Shown: one piece after another, positions 44,861 through 55,104 of the stretch
Layout of the letters: each line of letters begins with the position of its first letter
Numbering within the stretch: the stretch's first letter is position 1
NCBI RefSeq assembly: GCF_030463535.1
Contig: NC_132888.1
Coordinates: 33,192,769-33,256,768 of the forward strand
Reading direction: 5' to 3'
Length of the DNA: 64,000 nucleotides
From: Salminus brasiliensis
Lineage: Eukaryota; Chordata; Actinopteri; Characiformes; Bryconidae
Made by a program: the position numbers and the translations under genes
The notes under the pieces: generated by a model
Database searches by the model: none
What the model was told of the DNA's origin: nothing
The model's input: only the letters and a program-made list of their open reading frames with translations

Positions 44861-45433
44861 AGTGTTCATACCAAAGCCCTGTTATTATAAGGTCTCTGTT
44901 AATACTTATTGAACGTTTATTGAAAATATACGTATGTCTGTTTTACAGCAGGGTAATATATCTGCTTAAACATGTTAAAGAAAGTTGGTAGGTGCAGCTA
45001 GATAGCACTGCATAGTATCTGGAATTGAACTCGTCAGCATGACTTGTCAACAACACCTTCAAGTGACTCAGTGTTTGAAGCTTTTATGAAGGATGACTGG
45101 TGTGTAAGTGCTAATAAAAATATGTTTCAATAAAACATTTTGATCCAAGTATTTCACATAATTACAAGTATAGCTGTTGTTTTGCATTTAAGAATAGATT
45201 TTTGTTAGACTTTTCAAAATATAACTTTGTCCAAAACTGCTCCAGATCAGTCAGATGTTTCAACAAATACATATATTAAAAATAATGATGGATTTTTTAT
45301 GGATATTCTGCTTTGACTAAAAGGGGTATTCCTGTCTTGTGTCCAGTGATTGTAGGTGGGTAGGCTTTGAACCATAAAGAACCGGATAAGGGGATGAATG
45401 CATAAATTAGCTATGTGTTCCGAAGACGTATTT

Positions 45434-46335
45434 GCACAGTGTTACTGGTGTTACAGTTCTGTAGTGTTTTCTACACAGTGATACTGGTGTTACAGTTCGG
45501 TAGTGTTTTCTACACAGTGTTATAGTTCTGTAGTGTTTTCTACACAGTGTTACAGTTCTGTAGTGTTTTCTACACAGTGTTACTGGTGTTACAGTTGTGT
45601 AGTGGTTCCTACACAGTGTTACTGGTGTTACAGTTCTGTAGTGTTTTCTACACAGTGTTACAGTTCTGTGGTGGTTTCTACACAGTGATACTGGTGTTAC
45701 AGTTCTGTAGTGTTTTCTACACAGTGATACTGGTGTTACAGTTCGGTGATGGTTTCTACACAGTGTTATAGTTCTGTAGTGTTTTCTACACAGTGTTACA
45801 GTTCTGTAGTGTTTTCTACACAGTGTTACTGGTGTTACAGTTGTGTAGTGGTTCCTACACAGTGTTACTGGTGTTACAGTTCTGTAGTGTTTTCTACACA
45901 GTGTTACAGTTCTGTGGTGGTTTCTACACAGTGATACTGGTGTTACAGTTCGGTGATGGTTTCTACACAGTGTTATAGTTCTGTAGTGTTTTCTACACAG
46001 TGTTATAGTTCTGTAGTGTTTTCTACACAGTGTTACTGGTGTTACAGTTCGGTGATGTTTCTACACAGTGTTACAGTTCTGTGATGGTTTCTACACAGTG
46101 TTACAGTTCTGTAGTGTTTTCTACACAGTGTTACTGGTGTTACAGTTCTGTAGTGTTTTCTACACAGTGTTACAGTTCTGTAGTGTTTTCTACACAGTGT
46201 TACAGTTCTGTGGTAGTTTCTACACAGTGTTACTGGTGTTACAGTTCTGTAGTGTTTTCTACACAGTGTTACAGTTCTGTGGTGGTTTCTACACAGTGTT
46301 ACTGGTGTTACAGTTCTGTGGAGGTTTTTACAGAG
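45434..46335. repeat. minisatellite array 1 (30/39-bp units)
   Basis: Basic unit TTACAGTTCTGTAGTGTTTT followed by CTACACAGTG (30 bp), often with the 9-bp insert TTACTGGTG (39 bp). A higher-order unit of 246 bp repeats at least twice (about 45508 and 45754). Each unit contains the near-palindrome TACAGTTCTGTA. Confidence 0.95.
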
Positions 46336-46703
46336 TATTAATTCAATTCAATTCAATCTTTATTTATATGAGAATGTGAGTGAGTTGAAAGTCCATGCAG
46401 ATAAACAGTCAGAAGCATAGTCATGCAGTGAGCTAAGGATGAATCAATGCGAGGCCCAAGAGGAGGACAGTGGGCAGCAGGGTAGTGGAGAGCCAGGTCA
46501 GACGAAACCGGGCATCTCAATACATGTGAAAGAGACAGACAGAAAACAGAAAGAAGGGAAAAACACAAGGGGTTAGGAGGAGTGCAGGAAAATGTTAAAG
46601 TGTGGGGGGGGGCAGTAATATAGCGTGACAAGATCCAATAAATGGACTTGTATCAGCAGCAGCAGACAGCAGGGGGCAGCTCAGTACATAGTGAAGAGAA
46701 AAG
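46336..46703. mobile_element. interspersed element inside the minisatellite, copy A
   Basis: Starts ATTCAATTCAATTCAATCTT and continues TATTTATATGAGAATGTGAG. Nearly identical to 48693-49062, 2357 bp downstream, including the flanking repeat unit. Copy A stops abruptly at GAAGAGAAAAG and re-enters the array. Confidence 0.9.
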
Positions 46704-48692
46704 TTCTGTAAAAAAAGTTCTGTAGTGTTTTTACACAGTGTTACTGGTGTTACAGTTCTGTAGTGTTTTCTACACAGTGTTACTGGTGTTACAGTTGTGT
46801 AGTGGTTCCTACACAGTGTTACTGGTGTTACAGTTCTGTAGTGTTTTCTACACAGTGTTACAGTTCTGTAGTGGTTTCTACACAGTGTTACTGGTGTTTC
46901 AGTTCTGTGAGGGTTTCTACGCAGTGTTACCATTCTGTAGTGTTTTTACACAGTGTTATTGGTGTTACAGATTTGTGATGGTTTCTACACAGTGTTACAG
47001 TTCTGTAGTGGTTTCTACACAGTGTTACTGGTGTTACAGTTCTGTGATGGTTTCTACACAGTGTTACAGTTCTGTAGTGGTGTCTACACAGTGTTACTGG
47101 TGTTACAGTTCTGTGATGGTTTCTACACAGTGATACTGGTGTTACAGTTCGGTGATGGTTTCTACACAGTGTTATAGTTCTGTAGTGTTTTCTACACAGT
47201 GTTATAGTTCTGTAGTGTTTTCTACACAGTGTTACTGGTGTTACAGTTCGGTGATGGTTTCTACACAGTATTACAGTTCTGTGATGGTTTCTACACAGTG
47301 TTACAGTTCTGTAGTGTTTTCTACACAGTGTTACAGTTCTGTGGTAGTTTCTACACAGTGTTACTGGTGTTACAGTTCTGTGATGGTTTCTACACAGTGT
47401 TACAGTTCTGTGGTGTTTTCTACACAGTGTTACAGTTCTGTGGTAGTTTCTACACAGTGTTACAGTTCTGTAGGGTTTTCTACACAGTGTTACAGTTCTG
47501 TGGTAGTTTCTACACAGTGTTACTGGTGTTACAGTTCTGTAGTGTTTTCTACACAGGGTTACTGGTGTTACAGTTCTGTAGTGTTTTCTACACAGTGTTA
47601 CAGTTCTGTAGTGTTTTCTACACAGTGTTACAGTTCTGTGGTGGTTTCTACACAGTGTTACAGTTCTGTAGTGTTTTTACACAGTGTTACTGGTGTTACA
47701 GTTGTGTAGTGTTTTCTACACAGTGTTACAGTTCTGTAGTGTTTTCTACACAGTGTTACAGTTCTGTGGTAGTTTCTACACAGTGTTACTGGTGTTACAG
47801 TTCTGTGATGGTTTCTACACAGTGTTACAGTTCTGTGATGGTTTCTACACAGTGTTACAGTTCTGTAGTGTTTTTACACAGTGTTACTGGTGTTACAGTT
47901 CTGTAGTGTTTTCTACACAGTGTTACTGGTGTTACAGTTGTGTAGTGGTTCCTACACAGTGTTACTGGTGTTACAGTTCTGTAGTGTTTTCTACACAGTG
48001 TTACAGTTCTGTAGTGTTTTCTACAGTGTTACTGGTGTTTCAGTTCTGTGATGGTTTCTACGCAGTGTTACCATTCTGTAGTGTTTTTACACAGTGTTAT
48101 TGGTGTTACAGATTTGTGATGGTTTCTACACAGTGTTACAGTTCTGTAGTGGTGTCTACACAGTGTTACAGTTCTGTAGTGGTGTCTACACAGTGTTACT
48201 GGTGTTACAGTTCTGTGATGGTTTCTACACAGTGTTACAGTTCTGTAGTGGTGTCTACACAGTGTTACTGGTGTTACAGTTGTGTGATGGTTTCTACACA
48301 GTGTTACTGGTGTTACAGTTGTGTAATGGTTTCTACACAGTGTTACTGGTGTTACAGTTCTGTGATGGTTTCTACACAGTGTTACAGTTCTTTAGTGGTG
48401 TCTACACAGTGTTACTGGTGTTACAGTTCTGTGATGGTTTCTACACAGTTTTACAGTTCTGTAGTGTTTTCTACACAGTGTTACTGGTGTTAGAGTTCTG
48501 TAGTGTTTTCTACAGAGTGTTACTGGTGTTACAGTTCTGTGATGGTTTCTACACAGTGTTGCAGTTCTGTAATGTTTTCTACACAGTGTTGCAGTTTTAT
48601 TGTTTTCTACACAGTGTTACTGGTGTTACAGTTCTGTGATGGTTTCTACACAGTGTTACTGGTGTTACAGTTCTGTGGAGGTTTTTACAGAG
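46704..48692. repeat. minisatellite array 2
   Basis: Same 30/39-bp units as array 1, about 2 kb. Higher-order blocks recur (for example the GTGTAGTGGTTCCTACACAG variant at 46797 and 47939). Degeneration rises toward 48550-48690. Confidence 0.95.
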
Positions 48693-49586
48693 TATTAATT
48701 CAATTCAATTCAATCTTTATTTATATGAGAATGTGAGTGAGTTGAAAGTCCATGCAGATAAACAGTCAGAAGCATAGTCATGCAGTGAGCTAAGGATGAA
48801 TCAATGCGAGGCCCAAGAGGAGGACAGTGGGCAGCAGGGTAGTGGAGAGCCAGGTCAGACGAAACCGGGCATCTCAATACATGTGAAAGAGACAGACAGA
48901 AAACAGAAAGAAGGGAAAAACACAAGGGGTTAGGAGGAGTGCAGGAAAATGTTAAAGTGTGGGGGGGGGGGCAGTAATATAGCGTGACAAGATCCAATAA
49001 ATGGACTTGTATCAGCAGCAGCAGACAGCAGGGGGCAGCTCAGTACATAGGGAAGAGAAAAGAAAGAAGAAAATGATGTAATGTTTAGGAGTTTGAATAA
49101 ACTGATATACGGCCCAAACACCAATAGGAAGTTTATTCCAGAGTTGGGGAGCTTTTTTAATGATTTACATAAACTTCCAACCAGAAGGGCATTACAGTAA
49201 TCCAATCTTCAAGTTATGAATGCATGCACCAGCTTCTCTGCTTCATATAAGAAGAGTACATTTCGCAATATTCCATAGGTGGAAGGAGGGCGTTTTAACT
49301 ATGTAACAGATAGTTTTTTTACAGTGCTGCTGGATATGACAGAATCCATCTAAATCTACAGCAATATTTGCATTTTTGTATTCCATATTGAATCAATAAG
49401 TAAGAGCTCTGTTTTTTTCTGGATAGAGTCATCCTGTTCTTTATGTCTTTAAGACATTCTGTTATTTTATTAAGACAAATTTCCTAATTTGGTTTAGCAG
49501 ATAAGTAGAGCTGGGTGTCATCAGCATAGCGAGTCAGTGCCATGTTTACAGATTATTTTGCCCAGCGGCAGCATATAAAGAATTAC
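48693..49586. mobile_element. interspersed element, copy B (longer)
   Basis: Same start as copy A, but continues past GAAGAGAAAAG into sequence typical of a fish interspersed element (TTTATTCCAGAGTTGGGGAG, GAGCTGGGTGTCATCAGCAT). It is followed by a last piece of minisatellite, so the element inserted into the array. Family not named. Confidence 0.75.
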
Positions 49587-49721
49587 GGTGTTACAGTTCT
49601 GTAGTGGTTTCTATACAGTGTTACTGGTGTTACAGTTCTGTAGTGGTTTCTATACAGTGTTACTGGTGTTACAGTTCTACAGTGGTTTCTATACAGTGTT
49701 ACTGGTGTTACAGTTCTGTGT
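49587..49721. repeat. minisatellite remnant distal to the element
   Basis: Three to four units of the type TTACAGTTCTGTAGTGGTTT then CTATACAGTGTTACTGGTG, with a shared CTATACAG variant not seen in the main arrays. Confidence 0.9.
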
Positions 49722-50810
49722 TGTGGACATCTATAAGGAGATTATCACCATACTTGACACTTGACACAGATGGCAAAACAAATAAAAACAACAATTTATC
49801 AGTGTCAGAATATCAACTATTTATTGAACTGAACACAAAAATATTTTTAAATTAAACTTTACAAATCAACGCAAATTGGGAAGAAATTAACAACATATAA
49901 AACTTTAGTGTATTGTTTGCCAAATTACTGTACAAAGGATTAGATGTAAGATATGGAGATGTAATATATTTCTATACACTTAAAACATGAATCAACAAAA
50001 TCATTTGACTAAATAAATAGAAACTATGTTGACATTAAATAAATTAATTGTGATGTATTTAATTAATGATTGATTTATATATGGAAAAATTAATAGTTCA
50101 CAATATTTTAAGTGATTACATCAATTTACTTTGACAGTAAATGTTTTTTCCAATAAAAGCCCAATCAAAGTATATTTACTGAAATGTTTAAATGTTGTCC
50201 TATAACTGAATTTCATGTTGAGGCAATAAAGTATGGAAAAGTTGACAGAATCTTTGTTTATTTGTTTTATTTTTATTATGATTATTGCTATTATGATTAT
50301 TATTATTTAGTAGTGGTCACATCACATAAAGCAAATTCAAGTTTAATGAGTACTTAATAAAGTACAAAGTGGAGCAAAATAACGTTCCTCCAGGGCCATG
50401 GTGCAACATTAAAGCCACACTACACAAGATTACATACAAGTGCAAACAATGAGAATAAAAAAGCAATAAATAATAATAATAATACCAGGGACAACAGGCA
50501 CAATAAACAGACATAACAGTGCATTCAGAGAAATTCATTCAAGACACACAGAAAAAATGTGCAACATCTGCTTATGAACTTTCTAATTATCTTATTGTTT
50601 TATTTTGGCACATTAGGAACTCAACAGATATAAAATTTCAGTAGAGACATTAGATATAACTCTCAGTAGGGCAGGGGTAGGGACTTGAGAGCTAGAGTTA
50701 GCTGATTTCCATGGTCTAACATACCTATGAAACCTGACAATTAACTGTGATCAGGTCTTCTTGAGCAGGAAAATCACAAAACTCTGCGGAAATCCATCCC
50801 AATAGTGGTA
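49722..50810. other. intergenic, AT-rich
   Basis: No gene or clear repeat family. ATT-rich stretch around 50270-50310. Confidence 0.5.
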
Positions 50811-51030
50811 ATACAGGTAATGGCAGAGTCCATGACTCTCAATAGAGGTATCAGGTAATAGCATAGTGTATGACTTTCAATAGAGGTATCAGGTAATGGC
50901 ATAGTCTATTACTTTCAATAGAGGTATCAGGTAATGGCATAGTCTATTACTTTCAAGAGGTATCAGGTAATGGCATAGTCTATTACTTTCAATAAAGGTA
51001 TCAGGTAATAGCATAGTCTATGACTGAATA
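50811..51030. repeat. 38-bp tandem repeat, 5-6 copies
   Basis: Unit AGGTATCAGGTAATGGCATA followed by GTCTATTACTTTCAATAG. One copy has lost a few bases near 50957. The copies differ by TAATAG/TAATGG and TATGAC/TATTAC. Confidence 0.92.
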
Positions 51031-52312
51031 GGAGTAACACGCATAGCGACACAGTGCATTACATATTTGGAAAGTCCAGTCATGTAAATATTTACCTTCC
51101 CTTCATGAATGAAGTTGTTGTTTTGACTACAATTGTGAGCTTTAGTATCTGACAAGAATATAAATTAGAATTTTTGAATGGACTATACTGTAAGCATAGG
51201 AATAGTTACATTGGGAACATTTTAAGTAGAAAAACTTTATTCACCCAGCCTCTATTAGTAGGCTACAGGATTACCAACTTTACATAATGAAATTAAACTA
51301 TAAAAAAGGAAGACTTAAATGTTAATGACTAAAATGCAACTTAGTCGGTAATACACTACAAAAATACATAAGTGATAAAAAGTTGATTTACTAGTTTTAT
51401 TCAACTGAAATAAATACTTTAAAACGTATTTATTTGAGTTAAATATTTATATACAGTGTTGACTTGGTAGTAGATGTGTTTAATGCTTCTGTTTTGTAAT
51501 TAATTCACATTCATTCATAGATCAAATTTTTGATCTGTAAAAAAATATTTTATACCAATTCAGCATCTAAGACTATTTAAATCAGTCCCTGCCTTGTTCC
51601 TCATTTCAAAGTGTAAACAAATTAGTCTATTGTTTGGAAATACTAATTAATCACATGTTCACTTAAGCTAAATGAGTTAATGGAACCAGTCACCTCTGGT
51701 GTCCTTTCGAGTCCAGATTACTGGACTGCAGAGGAGCAGCAAAAAAGTTGTTTAGGGTCAATTTTAAACAAGGGGTCATTTATTCTGGGCTCACTGACTG
51801 CAAAAGAGTCCACAGGGTTTTCCAGAATTTGCCGTTCTCAGCCACACGCTGGAAGAAATGTACTTTGTTTTTAGAGAGTAAATACAGCGTGTTGAGAGAT
51901 TTTATTTATTTATTAATTTATTTATTCCTACTCATTCTATCATGGTACTGATATTTCCTGTGTGTGTAAATGCTACACCAGTTCCTAACGCTCAACAAAC
52001 AAACGATCAAGTTTAATTTGTACACCATGTTAAAGTGTCCTGAAGTCTAGATGAATTTCTGAACATGAATGTGTGTAAGTGTGTGTGTGTGTAAGCGAAA
52101 GAGATGGGAGAGAGAGGGGAGTTTCTGAGTAAATGTTTGAGCAGACGGGGTAAAGAAGAGGTTTAAGTGGAGCTCAGGGAGTGTGCAGAATGAGCAAAAT
52201 GGGGCGCAAATGAGGTAAGCAGATCAGGCAGTGTCTGTGTTGTGCTGAGTTGCCATGATGACCGCTGGGCCAGCAGCGGTGCAGATGCTGCTGGAATGAG
52301 CATGCTCCGTAT

Positions 52313-52348
<36 letters not shown>

Positions 52349-54217
52349 TGTAATGAAGGTGTTCCAAGTGCTACTGTGCAGACAGGACTGAACAGACGTG
52401 ATTTGAAATCCTGTTGTGTCAGCATCCGAATGTATTTGTGTGTGTGTGTGTGTGTGTGAAATGTGTGCCTTAAACACACTGTGTGAAATGGAGGACATGA
52501 AAGCACCAGGGTATTTTAAAGAGAAAACAAAATGTGTGTGTTTGTGTGCGCACACTGATGCACGTTGGCTTGTACTCTGTGAACCCAGATGTACTGTGAT
52601 GTAAGCTAGTAGCCTGCTTTTCTCTCTCACTCTCGCTTGCTCTCTCTCTCTCTCACTCTCTCTGTGTCAGACAGGATTACATCTGCAGCCGTCCCTAGAG
52701 AAAACTGTGATGGGGCCAGAGAGGTGGAGGGGCCAGTGAGTACACACTGCACAGGGATTTAAACCAAATCCCTCGACAGCAGTGAATATTTTGCTGTATA
52801 TCTCATACAAGAGAGAAAGAACTGGATGGGTTTAATTCCTATTTTGATACAAGTAACCACAAGGATCCTGTTTTTCCTCTCAATACTGTACTAAATACTA
52901 AAATACTACAGCTGTCTTTATAATTTAACACAAGCAACAATCAGCCATTACATTAAACCCCCCTCCCTTAATATTCTGTAGGCCTCCCCGTGGACTTCAT
53001 AAGACACAGCCTGCATCAACAGCAATTTCTGCTAGAGTAGCTCTTCTGTGGGATCGGGCCAGGCGACCTAGCTTTTGGCCTTTCACCTGTTTACCGGTTG
53101 ACCATCCTTGGACCATTTTTGTAGGTCCTGATCACTACATACTGGGATTACCCCACAAGACCTGCATTTTGGAGATGCTCATCCTTGTGCTTGCCTACTT
53201 TGACTACTTTCAATACATCAACTTTAAAAACTGCTACCTAATGCATATATGCCAACCGTTTGAAAGGATATTCACTTCACTTCAATTTAAAGAACATTTA
53301 ATGTATTGTCCTTATTACACATGGTTGTTTATTATTCTAAGACAAAAGGAAACAGTTTTGTAAAAATGGATGACTGCAAAAAATGGATGACTGCAAAAAA
53401 TGGATGACTGCAAATTCTTTAGAGGGAAATTTAATAAACACTTTTCTAGTTTCTCAAAATGTTTGCTTTTGTAGGCTTGATTTTATTGTAGATGTTGTTA
53501 TTGTAGTAAACGTCATTAAATTGTTTACAGTGCAGAACAGATCTAAACAGTGCGATTCGGTCCAGTTTAACTACAGTATATCATTAAAGCTAGAAGCTAC
53601 CGCAACCTAACAGAGAGTAACAGAAGACGGCTAGGTGGTTAAGCATGCCAGCCTCGATCCTGTGCCTTCAAACGGACTGGGAGTGGAGTTCACTAAGCTG
53701 AATACGCGCACAAGGCTGTAGGCGGCAGCGTTGATCACAAAACAGATGGCCTCACAGCGACGCCACCCAGACGCCCCAAGCCTGAATGAGGGACTGTGCT
53801 ACTAGGCAAATAAATAGTTTTAATTCCCTAAGCAAAGCCACCATCTACTCTTGGTTGTATTTCCATTACTTCTACTTTATTTTAAAAATACCAAATATGA
53901 CATACAAAACTCAGATCGTTTCCATGCAACATAAACACCGTCTCGACGCTCAAAGATATAATAGCGGCTTTGGTGTGTCTGGTCTGTGATTTCTGAGGTG
54001 AACGAGGTGACTCCAGCGCTTCTCGGAATTGGACTAAGCATAATCTCTTCACTTGATTTACCTAAGAGAAGTGTAATCACTCCAGGAGAGCTGCTGGCCA
54101 CACCTCCAGAAGTGAAACTGCTCAGATTTACAACCGTGCGATTATAAATAACATCCGCGCACAGTTGCATTGCGTCTTCTCTTTTACTACGCCTACGGCC
54201 ACGGCAAACTTTCAAAG

Positions 54218-54252
<35 letters not shown>

Positions 54253-54280
54253 ATGATTGACGTGTCTCCTGTCTAATGAG
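51031..54280. other. spacer upstream of irs1
   Basis: No gene seen. GT microsatellites at 52312-52347 and 52436-52458. Three 17-bp copies of ATGGATGACTGCAAAAA at 53366-53415. A poly-T run (54218-54250) lies close to the irs1 promoter. Confidence 0.5.
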
Positions 54281-54480
54281 AACACGCGGCCGGGTCGGCC
54301 CGCGCTCGGAGGGGCGGGTCTTCGGTGTGTATTGTAACAGGCTAGGCTGCAGCTCTCGTCTTTGAACGGGCCACGCATCGAAACGTCACGTGTTCAGCCT
54401 CTGAGGAGCTGGAGTGGACTCGGCTCGGGAATTGCTAACCTCATACAAACACACACACACGCGCGCGCGCGCTGTGCAGG
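54280..54480 (+). promoter_or_regulatory. irs1: probable irs1 promoter, GC-rich
   Basis: CpG-dense block in AT-rich surroundings: CGCGGCCGGGTCGGCCCGCG at 54286-54305, a GC box GGGGCGGG at 54311-54318, an E-box in ACGTCACGTG (CACGTG 54387-54392), and CGCGCGCGCGC near 54461-54471. No TATA box is evident. It lies about 0.7 kb before the start codon. Confidence 0.6.
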
Positions 54481-54583
54481 CACTGTGGTTTTTAGTGTGT
54501 TGAACTGCTAAGCCAAGTACGGAAACTAACTTGGACTATAACTGGACTGAGACTTTTCGGTACCGTTTGGACTCGTCGAACTC

Positions 54584-54715
54584 ATGGATACAGTACTTTT
54601 TTAATGCCGCTCCTCCAGTTTGCACTTTAAGATTTTGCAGTGAGTGAATCGACGGGATCCTATGTTGCTCGCTAGGCTAAATGGGGTCGTACGCTCACTG
54701 TGCCTGTTTTGGTAG
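54584..54715 (+). promoter_or_regulatory. irs1: upstream ORFs in the irs1 leader
   Basis: Three short ORFs lie ahead of the main start: 54584-54604 (6 codons plus stop), 54604-54630 (8 codons plus stop, overlapping the previous stop by one base) and 54662-54715 (17 codons plus stop). If the leader starts near 54.4 kb, they could limit translation of irs1. The main ATG has a strong context (A at -3, G at +4). Confidence 0.45.
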
Positions 54716-55104
54716 CGCCTTTGGAGTTTTTTCTCCTTCCAGACTACCTTGTGGTACTTCCCAGTACTTGATTCAGTTATGTTAAAGTTCAGGAATGGAT
54801 TATTTAAACTTATTTAGGGTAACGAATGCAACATGCTGCGAAATATCAGACCTATACCGAGGTACCTATTGACTCCAACTGTTGTTGTTTTGGCATGGGC
54901 TGCTAGCTAGCTAGCTAATTGAGAAGCTTGGCTTAGCAAAATTAACTTGGCTGGCAGAAAGCGCGAGCTAGTAGCTAGAGTTACGTTTTTCTCAATGAAT
55001 AGAGTTCAGTTTTAGCTGAAGTACTTCTGCTTTTCACGCTTTGGATCAACTATTACTGCAAAAATCTGTTCAGACCTCAAGCAAGCAAGCATTTATGTTG
55101 TAAG

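Noticed and set aside
47684-48493. 269-codon plus-strand open frame rich in CYSSV/FYTVL repeats
   Set aside because: It is the translation of the minisatellite unit, whose length is a multiple of three; other plus frames are equally open.
45434-49721. CRISPR-like array
   Set aside because: Units are contiguous without unique spacers and the DNA is vertebrate nuclear.
52163-52630. 155-codon minus-strand open frame with His-Thr runs
   Set aside because: Produced by CA/GT microsatellites; no coding character outside the repeats.
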